A stretch of 64,000 bases of DNA from Marthasterias glacialis (GCA_911728455.2 OU452227.1:12681110-12745109), one strand, 5' to 3'; numbered from the stretch's first letter, positions 11,569 to 24,364 are shown. Numbers and translations are program-made. The notes: generated from the letters alone by a model not told the origin.

Positions 11569-14500
11569 GTAAGACAATTGTCATGACTGCTTAAAAAATA
11601 CAGTTCAATGGCACTTAAGGGTTTGAATTAAAAAGAAATTAGATATATAAATTCTGAAACTGTGTATACAACATTTTATACAGCTTGTATTTGTGTTTTA
11701 CAAAATTTTGAATGTTTTGCTAGATTTGACCTATTTTATTTTAGAAAGTCATTTGATCTTATGTTCATTACAAATTTTCTCTGCAGGTGCCTCTTGGACC
11801 ACTGCTTCCAGTACTTCCAGCAGAAGTGATCAGCTGGGTCTATCAAGCACAACCTCATGGGGCAACAGCAACACTACTCCTGCTAGCTCCAGCGGTTGGG
11901 GAATGCAACCCAAGACACCAACCTCTGGATGGGGAGAGATGCCTCGGACCTCTAGCTCAGTAGCTGCAACACCAGGATGGGGTGCTACCCCCCCTCAGTC
12001 ATCCAACTCCAGCTGGGGTGGAAAACCCAACCCCGGCCAGCCAACCAACTCTACTGAGGCTGCAGCTGTACCTGGCTGGAGAGACAATGCCACTCCGGGG
12101 GGCCAATGGGGGAAGGCTGGCCAACAGCATCCCTCCCAGACCCCAACATCTCCTGGGCCATCTGGATGGGGTACCTTGCCAAGCCCTAGCTCATCCTCAG
12201 GCCCTGCTACTTCGGGATGGGGATCAAATCCTGCTGGCATACCCAGCGATGGACCAGAATCACGCGGTCACAGACAGCCTACCCCATCTGGTTGGGGTGG
12301 TGGAGATAATCGAGGTAATGGGTCTGGTGGATGGGGGAACCCCACAGAGGCGAATGCTGAAGGATGGGGAAAGAAGCCAATCAACCAGGATACCCAGTGG
12401 GATGTGAAGGGTAACTCAGTGCCTAAGACCGTCGATAACGGTACTGCAGCATGGGGATCCAACCAGCCCGCTCCACCACCGACTCCAAGTTGGGGATCCA
12501 ATCCTCCCCCACCATCTGCCTGGGGTAAGCCAAAGACGCCAACTGAACCGCCACAGCCTGTGGCTCATCCACCAGCTCAGTCTGCATGGTCAGGTGATCG
12601 CAAACCTGCTTGGGGAGCTCCACCGAGTAATCCTGGTAATCCTGGTATTCCTGGAGCTGGTATGAGAGCTGGCATGGGTGGTAATATGGGTATGAGTGGA
12701 ATGGTCGGCAACAGTGCAATGAGTGGTGGAGGTGGGATGAGTGGTGGTGGTGGAATGAGTAGCGGCAGTGGAATGAGTGGTGGCGGTGGAATGAGTGGCA
12801 GCAGTGGAATGAGTGGCAGCGGAGGGATGGGACTCAGCGGCAACATTGGAATGAGCGGCAGCGGTGCAATGGGTGGTAACAGCGGAATGGGCTCCGGATC
12901 TACATCTCAGTGGCCTAGACAACCACCTGGTCCAATGGAGCGCAGGGAAAGCACAGGGCAAAATCATCCCTCTGGCTGGAGGAATCCCCCTGGTGGTATG
13001 CCCCCCCATGGTGGTGGTAACCCTCATGGCCAGTCTGAAGGCTCCTCCTGGGGCACCTGGTCTAATGACCAAGCCAATCCTCCACAAGAGCAGCCCCCTC
13101 CAAGGATGCCTGAGAAACTCAGCGGCTGGAATGACATCAGTGATATTCCAACAACCATCGTGCCCACTGGATGGGGCAGCCCCTCTCCACCACCAAACCG
13201 TAAGATGCCAGTAGATGATGGAACTTTTGTCTGGGGAAACTCAAGCGAGCACAATGCAAGACTCGCCGCTCAGAATCGCCGCAACCTGGCACGTTTAGCA
13301 GCCAGTCAGGACTCCAACAGTACTATGCAAACTCCCCCACCTGGACCGGCCGAAGGGGATGGGACGGCTGTGCCTCCATCACCTGTCGTACCCAATGCAC
13401 CAGATGGGAGTACCAACCCAGTGCCCAAACCAGACAATGGGACCACAACTGGCTGGGGTGAGCCCCAGGACTCCAAGACCCCGGCGACAGGCTGGGGTGA
13501 CAGCAACGCCAAGGCTCCTGATAGTGGGACAGGGGCTTGGAGGAATGGAGCATCAAAGCCTGCAGGTAGCAAGTGGGATGATTCCACTACCCCTTGGGGT
13601 AGTAGTACTACTGGTGGCAGTACTCAGGACAAGGACTCTATGCAATCTGGATGGAATGACGGTGGCAATGGCGGCGGCGGTAAGTCTTTGTTAGAAGTCT
13701 TTATTATCGCTGAAGCTTATAGTTCCCCCCCCCACTCCCAGGTCAATTGTCGAGGTCATTTTTGCTAAAACAAAAGAAATGTGCTCTGAGCAAAAAGTCA
13801 AGGACTTGATGTATCAACTCTTAACTTGGTGTGTGGATTGGTCTTTGAATCCCTCAGAAGTCTATTGTTTTTGGACTCTTCTAGGTCAAATGTCGAGGTC
13901 AATATGGCTTAAATAAGAAGTGGTATTTGCACTATTAAAGGGAAATTTAGGTTCTAAATTGGTCTTGCTACATTGCCTATTGAACTTGGAGACATAGTAA
14001 GGCAGGGGTCAAAATTAATATTTCCACAGAACTAGATGGTGCAATGGCTTTTTTTTAAATGTTCAAGTCTAGTCGTATGCATGGACAGGCTTGCATGGCA
14101 TTAGTGTTTACCAGACACGACTTTTCTTGTTAATTAAATGAAAGGTTTCTTTCTAAGCTTAGCTTTCAATGAACCATTCGATAGCGGAATGGTAGCAGGA
14201 ATCAGTGCACCTTGGGAGAATCGTATGACCGTTAATTGTGCATTTAGGGTAATGAGTAGTGGTTATAAATATGAAACTGTATGACGCCAGGCAACAATCT
14301 TATTTCCCAGCATCTGTATTGCATATTTTGTTAAAAATGAATAACCTCTATGGAGAGATTGTAACAGATTGTATCCGCATCACGCGTCTTCTCTGTCATT
14401 TTGTGCCATTTGATCAGAGTACGGGTTTCTTTTCTTGTCTGTAGGTCACTGGGGAGATGACGACTGGGATGCCAAATCCCAGAGTAGTGAATCATCGGTC

Positions 14501-17500
14501 AGTAGCAGCAGCTGGATGAAAGGTCGGAGGCCTCCTAATAGGGTAAAGAAATTTTGACAGTTTCTAAGTTAACGTTTGCCCTGAACAGTGGTCCAATGGC
14601 CAAATGCATGGTAAAACACCTGAGGATCAGTCAAAAATCTCACCAAGTGTTCCGGCTGATTGGTTTAGATTTGAAAAGCATCCATTTTACCATATGAAAT
14701 ACATTTATGGACTGGTGAAAAAAACATGATGGCCAAAAGAGAGGACAAGCTATTGTCTGCTGGCCAGTCACTAATAAAGTGAAGGGCAAACCCTTTAAGA
14801 CCCTTTTAAGTCCAAAAGTCCAATTTCTACCGCAGCATTTTGCAATCTCATCTTACAGGGTTGGCACCAAGTATTTGTGCTATTCCCTGTAGAGGTGTTT
14901 ATGGCAAACTTTGAGTTTCTATAAAGTGCTCCCCACCATGCAAAGGTTATAAAGATGCTGGGTCAACTTTTTTGCCAATTTGACCTGAAAATGTAGATTT
15001 GAATTTTAAATAGAAATTTTATAAATTCCAGAAAGTTATCAGCTTTCATTTAAGGTATTGCACAAAAAACTCTGTCAATGATAGGTGGTAGTTAGTTATA
15101 GACTAAAAAGGAATTATTGTCAGGATTCCGACATTAAGTCACATCCATCAGCCACGTACAAACAGTTTTACTTGTATACATGTATTTTGTGCATTGTCCT
15201 TGGCTTATGCAAAAGTTGTTTTTTCTTTTCTTTTTTCATTTTGAAACAACATCATCTGTCAAAATTCATTCAGAGAAAAAATTAAAAAACGAAAAACGAA
15301 AAAAAAACTGAAATGTTTAAATGCCTGTGTATGACCTAACAAACCTGAACCCTTACCACATTTCAGGGCACTAATGGCATGGGTAACATTGGTCAGAAGG
15401 AGTCCAACCATTGGATAAGTAAACTGAAGAGGCTGATGGACCAGGGTTACCGCCAAGACGAAGCTGAGATGGCGCTCCGCAAACACAACATGAACTTTGA
15501 TAGCGCCTTATGTAAGTAGTTGTGGCTTGATATTATTTTTATCGCCACACTCTAAAGTTATGTTTTTAATTTGACTGGAAGATTTTGTTGATGTTCCCGG
15601 CATGCAACTTCGCAGCTGAACAGTTGATTTTCTCTTCTTTTCTTATTTAAGGGCCATAGAAAACTGAAAATACTGTACAAAGTTTTCTGTACATTTCTAA
15701 AAAGAAAAAAGCAAAAGTTTTTGCTAAAAAACAAAGTTGCATGTTTGTGTTCCTTTCCTCTTCCCCGTAGTTTTGAAACGGTATTTGCAAACCCAAGACT
15801 TTCCCGAAATTGTATAATGCTTCCATCTTAAACTCCCTAAAATGTACCACGTAATGTGTGAAACTCATTTTGTTGCTTATTATTGTCTATGAAACTTACA
15901 GTGGAATTGAGGCAGATGTCTGAAGCCAAGTCCGGAGATCTCGTCCGTGAAATGGGATCTATGATGCTCAATGTGGACAACCACACTGACGGCCCCAAAC
16001 CATTCGGGATGGGAGATGGCCCCTTGCCGCCCCCATCCCCGATGTCAAATCCCGGTATGATGAACAACGCCATGCCTCCCAAGCCAGGCTTTGGCAATAT
16101 TGGACGCGGCGGCTTCCCTCCAAACCAGCAGCAACAACGCTTTGGTGGCATGCAGCAGCAGCAGCAGCAGCAGCAGGGCTTTGCCCCACCGTTTGCTCCA
16201 CCAAACCAGCCAATCCGTGGGCCGTTCAACCCGCAGATGATGCAGCAACAACAACAGCAGCAGCAGCAATCTCAACAACAAGCCCAGAACTTCTTGCAGT
16301 TGGCTGTCCAGGCTGGTTTGATTAATCAGAAACTTCTTCAGCAGCCCTTGACTCACCAACAGGTAAGAGATTGCTGTTGGGTTAGGATATATGAATTTCT
16401 TAAAGTTTGGAAGGGACGAAGGCTATACAAATGTCAGCCAAGTTAAGTTACTTTATAAAAACATGCAAACTGCTATGTCAACAACTAATGAGGGTGCGCT
16501 ACATTTGTATTACAGGTCATGGTACTGTTACAGGGCATCCAGCAGCAAACACAGCAGCTATACCAAGCCCAGCAGCAACAGAATGTTTCTGGTAAGATGC
16601 TCAACATACACCAACAGCCTGAGATAGTGCAGAGGCTGTTTGCTCTGCAGCAGCAACTCAGCCAGTCTGGTGGACCCAACCAGCGTGGCATGCCTCGTCA
16701 TCCATTCCCTCGTGGTAAAATCCACAGCGACTCCGAAGTGTTCCCCAACAGTGATGGAGTTGGCAACAATGGAGAGTTTGGGGTGAAGGAGCCACAGCAG
16801 TCACGTCTCTCGCAGTTCTTTCAGCAGCGTCAGTCGTTGGGCAGCGCCGTCGGCAAACCATCCAGCGATCTGTTCCCAAATGCAGGACGGAATGACTCTA
16901 TGGCATCCATCTCTGACGTGTCATCCCGAAGTGATGGATGGTCCCGCAGCAACTCACCGACCCAGACTGATAGCCTGCCCCATAGCGCTGACTCCACCTT
17001 CTCTGATTCAGGCTGGAACTTTCCTGTTTCCAATAGTGAGATTGACCTATTGGAGTTCAAACCAGGTGTGCCCTGGAAACCCCGCACCAAAGATGTCGCA
17101 AATGACCCCCATGCCACCCCAGGAAGTGTCAACAACGACCTTCTGAACAGCTCCAGCCTGACTGTGGGCATGAACACCCGCATCAACCGCAATGATCGTG
17201 TCCCCCGTGACGACATCTCTGGCATCCTGATCAAGCCGATGAAACCACCGCCATCCAACACCAACTGGTCAGGCGGTGGCGGCGGCAACAACAGCGGCAA
17301 CCCTAACTTCAAGAAGTCCAGCTGGAACTACCATGACCAGGGGTCTGGCTTCTCCCAGCCCACCTCCGCTCCTAACTGGAATGTGCCTTCTAATCAGCGT
17401 CCTCCACGTCCTCCACCAGGCTTAGCTGATCAACCGCGGAATGCTGACTGGCCGACCTCGTCTTCCCACAATGCCCCAGGCCGCTCCTGGGACCGGTCCA

Positions 17501-19254
17501 ATAGTACCTCAGGTTTGTCAATATCAATTATATTTTTAATGCCATGCCATGAGAAGAAGAATGTAAAGGAGACAGTAGAAAAATCTCCCCCCCCCCCCAC
17601 TAACTGTGGGAGTTTTCCCTGGAATAAGTCCCTGGGGTTTTCCTCCCACATCTAAAACTGTTTTTCACAGGTTTGGTTGTATGATATATTTATCTAAAGA
17701 AGAGGGAAAGTAATGAATATTCTTTCAATAAGAACTATTGGTCTCATTTGTTTGTTTATTTCTTTTTTCTGTGTGTGTCCCTTTTAGGAGCTTGGTCTGG
17801 AAGTGACGGCCCAAGTAATTGGTTGGTGCTAAGAAATCTGACCCCACAGGTGAGTCAAATCGGATTGTTTCCTCCCAACACTAAATCCGAGTCAAAACAT
17901 TCTCACTTGGGTGCCAAAGCGAAATATCTTGATTTGTAATAATGTCTCATTTTGCTCACTAAAGGCTCTATGTAAGATTAGATGTGTGTGTACATACAGG
18001 ATAGTTCTTGTGAGATACAACTTTTGTGCAGTTTCCAATCAATGTGTTGGTGTTAACCATTTATGACCAGATGTTGTGTATGCTTGCACAATTTTTTTGG
18101 ACACACGACTGGAAGTCCAGTAAATTCGCTTTTGTATACACTCAACATACCGGAATGTTAACACACCTAAATTTTTCACTGAGTAGCGTGCACAAGTGCA
18201 TGCATTTACCATACAAAGAGGGACAAAGGGTACTGGAATTCATGCTCGAATTCTCTCTTTTTTTCAATTCCAGACCTTCGTCCTTTTGTTGTAAATCAAG
18301 AATTACTAGAGATCTATAGGCTGCCACCGTTAATTATCACTGTCCGATTGGTCCGAGATTTTAGCAAACCATGGCCGATTATTTGCCTTGGCTTATTGCT
18401 AAAGGTTTTGCGATTCACGGTGGACGCATCTCATATTTTGTTAAAAGAGAACTAAAAATCCCGGTGCATTCTATGAAAACATTTATTTTCTTTACTTTGT
18501 TTAGTCAGGGTTTCAGTGTGACAATGATATTCTCAAAAACAAATTATTCCTTAAGTTCTGAAAAAATTAATCCTGTCCCTGAGCACGTAATTTTTTTGGG
18601 GAAATCCCAGCGCTACTTTTAGAGATGCAATACTTTCGTACTGACATGATGACATTTGGATGTGAAGTTGCCTTTAGGGAGAAGTATTTAGGTGGATTGT
18701 GGCAACCGTCTGGAGTTATGGCAAACGAGTTTGATGCTTTCTTTCAGATTGATGGATCCACCTTGCGCCTGCTGTGCCTACAACACGGCCCTCTAGAGCA
18801 TTTCCACATGAACCTCTCACAGGGCACTGCCATCATTGCCTACAAGACCCGCGACGAAGCAGTCAAGGCCCAGCGCAGCCTCAACAACTGCGTCCTCAGC
18901 AATACCACGATCATCGCCGACTTCGCCACAAGTGCCGACATCGCCCGCAGCCGCAGCCAGTCCCAGTCTGGCGGCAGCAAGTTCTCCTCTGGGGGTGGGG
19001 GTGTCAGCGGAAGTAGTTCCGGCGGTCTGAGTGGCATTCCAAGCTTCGGGATGAAGGAGAACCGCGGCACTGGACAGTGGAACGGAGCCAGTGCCACCAG
19101 CCTGCCAAGCCTCACGGGGAACCAGATGTGGTCGACTAGCACTCCAACCACCTCCATGCCATGGAGTGGTGGGGAGACTGAGACAACTGGAGCCGGCGGG
19201 CCATCCTCACTCAGCTATCTCCCAGGAGATCTGCTTGGTGAAGGGACCATGTGA
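10896..19254 (+). CDS. TNRC6: TNRC6/GW182 (Gawky) family miRNA-silencing scaffold, 8 coding exons, 1611 aa
   Basis: Exons: 10896-11568, 11787-13679, 14445-14542, 15367-15511, 15902-16362, 16516-17512, 17788-17849, 18748-19254. All introns are GT-AG and every junction keeps phase, giving 4836 nt (1611 residues plus stop). Seen in order: an N-terminal acidic/Trp motif ([14 protein letters not shown], residues 10-23); a long GW/WG-repeat region to about residue 890; a UBA-like segment (902-940); a Gln-rich stretch (about 1000-1150); a PAM2-like EFKPGVPWK (about 1270); PPPGL (1389-1393); an RRM starting [11 protein letters not shown] (1433); and the tail [12 protein letters not shown]. Family knowledge: GW repeats bind Argonaute, PAM2 binds PABPC1, and C-terminal Trp residues recruit CCR4-NOT and PAN2-PAN3 in cytoplasmic P-bodies. 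Length fits the family (Drosophila about 1.4k, human about 1.7-1.9k). A TAG lies directly upstream in frame if the 10880 acceptor is used, supporting the chosen start. A second acceptor at 10892 would allow an N-terminal extension. I see a single family member here. Confidence 0.95.
11787..13679 (+). CDS. TNRC6: TNRC6 coding exon 2: Argonaute-binding GW/WG repeat domain
   Basis: This 1893-nt exon covers residues 225-855, bounded by ctctgcag and G|GTAAGT. It contains dozens of Gly-Trp or Trp-Gly pairs in Ser/Pro/Asn/Gly-rich spacers (SGWG, PGWG, SWGS), the hallmark of the Argonaute-binding domain. Around residues 516-598 a Met-Ser-Gly low-complexity insert (repeated [14 protein letters not shown]) breaks the GW pattern and is a minisatellite at DNA level. 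A single large exon carrying the repeat domain is typical of the family. Confidence 0.93.
12655..12905 (+). repeat. In-frame Met-Ser-Gly coding minisatellite within TNRC6 exon 2
   Basis: An imperfect 18-bp unit (GGAATGAGTGGTGGCGGT and variants) is repeated about ten times and encodes GMSGGG-type hexapeptides. Unit length is a multiple of three, so copy-number change keeps the frame. It carries no Trp, so it probably acts as a flexible spacer rather than an Argonaute-binding patch (inference). Confidence 0.8.
14445..14542 (+). CDS. TNRC6: TNRC6 coding exon 3: acidic GW linker
   Basis: A 98-nt exon for residues 856-888, beginning [13 protein letters not shown] and ending GRRPPNR. Acceptor ttgtctgtag, donor AGG|GTAAAG. 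It carries the last GW-type Trp residues before the UBA-like segment. The phase (one base carried in, none out) matches both neighbours. Confidence 0.9.
14574..14791 (+). mobile_element. Short inverted-repeat element (MITE-like) in TNRC6 intron 3
   Basis: The ends are GTTTGCCCT at 14574-14582 and its exact complement AGGGCAAAC at 14783-14791, with weaker symmetry inward around the GGCCA motifs. It is non-coding, and I see no clear target-site duplication. It lies wholly inside the intron, so it should not alter the product. Confidence 0.45.
15367..15511 (+). CDS. TNRC6: TNRC6 coding exon 4: UBA-like segment
   Basis: A 145-nt exon for residues 889-936. The stretch [16 protein letters not shown], then [20 protein letters not shown], fits the three-helix UBA pattern of GW182 proteins (hydrophobic spacing, the M-GY turn and the ALR...N...A motif). 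In the family this region is thought to support protein contacts rather than being essential for silencing. Acceptor acatttcag, donor TTAT|GTAAGT. Confidence 0.9.
15902..16362 (+). CDS. TNRC6: TNRC6 coding exon 5: end of UBA region and Gln-rich block
   Basis: A 461-nt exon for residues 937-1090. It begins [19 protein letters not shown], then a Pro/Met/Gly-rich part, then CAG/CAA-encoded poly-Gln runs at about 16151-16175 and 16243-16275. The Q-rich domain contributes to P-body localisation in the family. The repetitive CAG/CAA tracts are likely length-polymorphic. Confidence 0.92.
16516..17512 (+). CDS. TNRC6: TNRC6 coding exon 6: Q-rich end, PAM2-like and P-GL motifs
   Basis: A 997-nt exon for residues 1091-1422. 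After a Gln-rich start ([14 protein letters not shown]) comes [12 protein letters not shown], then [15 protein letters not shown] with downstream PHATPGSV. This matches the EFRPGVPWKG...TPGSV block of vertebrate TNRC6, which carries the PABPC1-binding PAM2 motif. RPPRPPPGL is the family's P-GL motif. Scattered Trp residues (GWSRS, GWNFP, NTNW, SSWNY, APNWN) are candidate CCR4-NOT/PAN contacts. Donor CTCAG|GTTTGT is weaker than the others. Confidence 0.92.
17788..17849 (+). CDS. TNRC6: TNRC6 coding exon 7: first strand of the RRM
   Basis: A 62-nt exon for residues 1423-1443, ending [12 protein letters not shown], the family-conserved beta-1/RNP2 strand of the RRM. Acceptor tgtcccttttag, donor CACAG|GTGAGT. 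It splices in phase 0 to IDGSTLR of the next exon, recreating the highly conserved [12 protein letters not shown] junction. Confidence 0.93.
18249..18480 (+). mobile_element. Inverted-repeat family element, copy 3, in TNRC6 intron 7
   Basis: Shares ATTCCAGACCTT[CT]GTCCTTTTGTT, AAGA...ATTAC.AGA, and GGTTTTGCGATTCACGG with the element at 9282. Its boundaries are unclear and may extend over much of 18060-18620. It is intronic. Confidence 0.5.
18748..19254 (+). CDS. TNRC6: TNRC6 coding exon 8: rest of RRM, silencing tail and stop
   Basis: Residues 1444-1611. [20 protein letters not shown] continues the RRM, and QGTAIIAY sits at the RNP1 position without the usual aromatics, as in other GW182 RRMs reported not to bind [15 protein letters not shown] follows. 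The Ser/Gly-rich tail keeps Trp residues in GQWNG, QMWST and MPWSGG, then [12 protein letters not shown] and a TGA. The ending resembles the LLPGDLLGGG terminus of vertebrate paralogues. Acceptor tgctttctttcag. Confidence 0.95.
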   Translation: MDGSTLRLLCLQHGPLEHFHMNLSQGTAIIAYKTRDEAVKAQRSLNNCVLSNTTIIADFATSADIARSRSQSQSGGSKFSSGGGGVSGSSSGGLSGIPSFGMKENRGTGQWNGASATSLPSLTGNQMWSTSTPTTSMPWSGGETETTGAGGPSSLSYLPGDLLGEGTM

Positions 19255-20282
19255 GAGGTCACATTCTTATTAAGCTGAGGTTTATTTTTCATTTTGTGCA
19301 AAAGGAAAACAACACACACACACACAAATGTTCAGGAAATAAGGACTTTCTGGAAAGTGAAGGTCGTAAGTTTGTTATTTTTTTGCATCAGATAGTTCTA
19401 TTGGAAATGCCAGAGAGAGATGTTTATAAATATTAAACGTAGTCTTAAAACATTACAGTTTTATCCTTTGCTTTGATACACAAAGAAAAAAGGATAAGTT
19501 TATTAATGCCAAATGTATCTGCTTTTTACTTGTGTTTTAATGATTTGAAATCTTCTACTCATAATTTTTTGTAAATATTTGTGTATGCATCTCTCTGCCA
19601 AGACTCCAGCTATTAAATGCTCAAGGACTTATTTCAGACAAATATATTTAGAGGTTTAGCGTGCGGGAGAGATAGAGTGGGAGAGTGAGTGAGAACTTTT
19701 TTTTGAAAAAACTTCATATGCCATGTTTGTCCATCAGAACTAGTGCAAGTATTGATTAACTGACCAAATGGACAATGTGTTTATAAGACAATAAGCCTCG
19801 TTGATTCGAGCATGGGGTGGCTTGGTTAGGGAATTGGCCAGCTCTGTGAAGTGACAATTCCTCCCATCTCCCCCACACAACAGTGTATTTTTTAACTCAT
19901 TTAAAAAAATTAATAATTAAAAAAAGAAAGAAAAAAAAAGTTGCCCTCTTCTCGGCAATATGACAGGAGATGTATTTGCCGTGTGTACTCGTGTGGTTCC
20001 AGAAGTCACTGTTACAATCTTTCGAGTGTGTCTCGTCAGGATTTCCAACGGAGGAACAATCCACTTGTGAAATACATGAAATCAGCCTCCAGCCAGGCTC
20101 TATGGAGAAAAAGGACTCCCTCGTATCAAAATAACCCAAACAATCCCCTCAAAGTTGCTTGTCAAGACTACAGCATCGGATCCATGAGATGATGAATATT
20201 GATCCTATGAGTACTCGTTCGGTTTTCTGAAAATGTGCAATGGAAATATATCTTTCTAAAATGTTGTTGCTGTTTTTTGTTG

Positions 20283-20307
20283 TTTTTTTTTTTTTTTTTT
20301 TTTTTTT
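20283..20307 (+). repeat. Poly-T tract
   Basis: About 25 consecutive T residues downstream of the TNRC6 stop. Confidence 0.85.
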
Positions 20308-23300
20308 GGACTCGGGCGCCAGCCACGTGCGGGTTTTGTGTTTAAAAAAAAAAGAAGTATTTGTTTTGGCGTCTTCTGTGTGTAAGGAACTGTGGATTCA
20401 TTCAAGACGGAGTCTTCAAGGAAGAGTTATGTGCTATTCGATTCTGTGGAGTGCAACGAAAGAGAACGTACTTGTATCAGGAATGCACTTGGATGTTGTT
20501 ACACCAAGCTGCCCAAGGACTTCAAGAAAATTCTGTAGCTCAAAATTTCGCTTCTGGAGAAGCATAAACAAAGAGAAGAGGAAGGAGGGGGGGAAATAAA
20601 CGATTGTGCGTCAAGTGGTATGACAAGTCATCGTTGCTTAGTGAATGTCGACAATATGAACGAAAGGATTGCTAAATGATAAGTGTCGCTCTTCTAACGC
20701 AAGAGACGATTATTTTTTTTTTCTAAAGAAGATTCCACAAAGGGAGGAAGTGAACCTTTTGAAAGTGAGCTCTCAACCTTCCCTCCCCTCCCCCCCTGGA
20801 TTTGGAGTGGTGCCGCACCAAAAAAAAAAACACCAAGATTTGTTTACTGGTTCATTTGTAGCATCCAAAGTGCAATTTCCACGCTTGTGTTTTTGATTAT
20901 TCGCACAGGACGAGATCAAAGGTGAACAGCAAAAAAAAAAAGTTTTGCGGGACCGAACCCACCAACAGTGTATCGCAGAAAAATGACTGAACAGTGGAAC
21001 GAAAACACTTATGAGTGCAGAGGAGGGCAAGACCAATTCCTGAGGAAACGGAGAGTGTTAACCACCCCCCCTTTACAAGACTCCCCCCGTTTTGGCTGAA
21101 GGTCTACTGAAATCGGCATGACTGTCTTTCATCATCTTATAGATAATTTAAGTGTGTACCTTTGAAATTTCAAGAAGAAAGAGACAACAAAAAGACACTG
21201 TACATTATGTATTTTGAATACCGCACTATTGTATGCCTGTCTGTTAAAGCAGACGGCTTTTTTTTTCTTCGGTTTTTCTGTTACGTGTCAAGAAAACAAA
21301 AACTGATGTTGACAACGCAGATGATGTAGATGAGAAACTTTTCTAAACCGTCAATTCTTTGTACAGAAGCAACCATTGGTAAAAGCTGCACAAGTTTTCT
21401 GAATAATTCATAGTGCCTATCCTTATCACATGATACATGTATAAATAAGTAAGAACTTAATTACTAAAACTTTGTATATATTAAACAAATAAAAAAATAA
21501 AAAATCCAGCCAAAAACAAAAACACATTACAAAGTAACCACCAGTTTTTTTGCAAATATGCAAGTTGATAGGGTTTGTGCAAGGTAATGTATTAATGAAA
21601 GTGAAATGAAAAAAAAATAATAATAAAAAAAAAATCATAAAAATACTATAAAAAAAAGACTAAATGAAAAGAAAATTGACACTTAACAGGGTCTTTGAAT
21701 GATCCAATATGTGTAGGGGAAATAGTTTTTATTTTTTGCATATTTTGGTTGGAATAACTGCTGTGTGTGCAAATATCGGAGTTAGATCTCCCAAATCAGA
21801 ACTCAATACAGTGCTTTTAAATTTGTTTGAGAGGATATTTTTTATTAATCATTGGTGCGAGCAAGAATTCCTGGGTGATTCATGAAATATTTTATTTGTT
21901 TTATTTATTTTTTTTTTTTTAAACAAAGATGATCAAGTTGGATTGGGGAAGATTGATTTTGTGAGAGGTATTGGTAGGTTTGAGAGGGAAGTTTCAAGAA
22001 GTTTCAAGAAGATGGGAAACAGTGAAGAAGAGCTACGTTGGACTGAAAAATAACCTGAAAAATAGCTTGGTTTCTTTGAGAGTTTAATTACTTTTGCCAA
22101 AATTAAACAACGGATTCTGTGACCAAGCTATGAAAGTAAAGTGAGCTTAACAAAGTCTGTTCTTTTTACAGACTACCAACAAATTGGCTTCCGAAAAATT
22201 TCCCACTTCACAGCTGATTGAAATTACTCTCAAATTCTTTTATCATGGAGCAGCCATCTTGTCTTTTTACCCATTTCATATTCTATATTGCCGAGCCGAA
22301 GCTGGAAGGGACTACTAACATGGCTCCTGTTTTTTTGCATGGTTAAAATCTGTATCGTTGGTATCTGTGGGGTACAGGGTACATGACATTGAGGGTGGCT
22401 CCATGATAAAGGACCATAGGCTAGGATTATAGTGCTGTTAAAAAAAAACATTTTAAAAGCTTGTACTGTGGAACAGGTATGTTCATCTCGATGGGCTAGC
22501 ATGATTTATTTACATCTGGGATAAATGCCCAAACTATCAAGTAGTCTTTTTTTTAGCAGCACTATCATGGCAGATGGAATTGCATCCCATATTGTGGATG
22601 AAGAGAAGTGGGTTTTTGATAAGACTGACATTCATCAATAAAAGAAGCTTTTCCTTGTGATAATTCACAGTTTCATTGGCAATTTCCATCAATTGTTGTC
22701 AAATCTGAAAAGGGTTATTTCCAGGTAAGAGAAATCTGTCGATGCTATTGGATTTCAAGAAATTGGTCACAAAAACTGTCGCAGACTTTCATTACAGCAG
22801 AAATGTTTAAGAAGACTTTTTTTAACCGCGCAAAAAATGAAAAAAAAAAAGCATTGACGATTTTCTTTTGTATAATTTCTTCACAGGAAAAAAAGAAGAA
22901 GCACATTTCAGATTATAGATTAAATTGTAAGAAAATGCTAGTGGAAGTCTTAACAAAAAAAACCTCCCTACACTATGCATCGGCATCATTGTCAGACATC
23001 ACTGGCCAAATACTGTGTACAAATCGTGAAAGTTGGTTGATCATTGACTGCAATAACTTCATTCTCAGTTTGGGAAATTAATGTATCAGTCTTTCCATTG
23101 GGGAGGGGGAGGGGCGGGGTTTTTAAGGAATACGGTAACTTTTGTTATTAAATCATGTAAAATGAGTACTTTTTCAACTCACCTTCGTAGTATAAATTTA
23201 TCTTTTAACTAAGTAATACTTCATACTTACATGTTCCCCCTCCCTTGATAGCATTTTTTGATTCAGTTGTATATTCAGTTCAAGATGTATTCGGTTTTTA

Positions 23301-24344
23301 TTTTGTCCTTCACTCTTTAAACACCTTCAGGTATAATTCTAAACAATATTTAAAAAGATATTCTGTCGGGGGTTGGGTGGGGGGGGGGGGGATAAAGATC
23401 AAAAGAAGTGAACAGGATTCTGGGCTGGCCCGGCACACAAATCTCTATTAAGATAAACAGGAGGGTTCTGCTGAAGTGATTCTAAATTGGCACTTGTTTT
23501 CTAACCTCAAAGTAGTGGAATAAGATGTTGCAATATTATCGCAAAGCCTTATTTGTGCCATTTTTATGATACAGTAAAATCTGATCTCAAAAGATACAGA
23601 TCCTTTCTCTATCAGTTCAAAACCATCTTAGGTAATTAAAAAAAAGGGGGCGGGGGGAATTCATGCCTATGGGCAACACCAACTACTCAGATCTAGGATG
23701 TCCTAATCAATGTTGTGTGTCTCAGACCTTGCATTTACACAGAGAGATCCGTTTTCATTTATCAAGAGACGTTTGGCTGCCATGTTGTTTATTTCTTCCA
23801 AGAGAGTCAGGAATGCTGTGTGTTGATCAGTAGCATTTTATCAGACAGTTTGAAATACACGATTTGAGCCTTTTAAGTTTGTCAGGTTTTTTTTTTTTTT
23901 TTTGTTGCTTTTTTTTCATTATCGTGGCCAGGGCAACCTTGGTTCTTACATATATGTTTTCATTTCTCTCTTTTGGGTTTTTTCCTTCTCTACTTCTGCA
24001 AACTCGATTCTGGCACAATTTGTACAGGGTTTGAACGGGGTTTAAGGTCTCAATGCAATCTAACTTTTATATCTTTAGTATTGACTTAAAAAAAAGACAA
24101 ACTTTTTAAACAAACTGCGTTGGAACTTAAAAGACAAACATGTTTTGCGTTATTCAAATGTATATTAACAGTGTAATGAAATAATTTAAATAAATATTCT
24201 AAATCATGTATATTATTCAACAATTGTGAAATGATGAACAAGATCAGCCATTTAATGGGTTGGGGGGTTTAAAAATCATTGGCCTTTTTTCCCCCCGTTT
24301 CCATCCTAATTGAAGGAATGAATTTGTAAAATATGTGAATGCAA

Positions 24345-24364
24345 ATATATATATATATATATAT
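24345..24364 (+). repeat. (AT)n microsatellite
   Basis: Ten AT dinucleotides. Confidence 0.85.

Noticed and set aside
12577..13087. Antisense open frames rich in Pro/Leu or Thr/His opposite TNRC6 exon 2
   Set aside because: They mirror the low-complexity GW/Met-Gly coding sequence and have no independent splice or start signals.
13680..13768. Extension of the TNRC6 exon 2 frame beyond 13679
   Set aside because: A consensus donor (G|GTAAGT) ends the exon, and the downstream exon continues the conserved protein in phase; the extension is intron read-through.
16045..16359. Antisense poly-Leu frames opposite the Gln-rich exon
   Set aside because: They are complements of CAG/CAA repeats in a well-supported exon.
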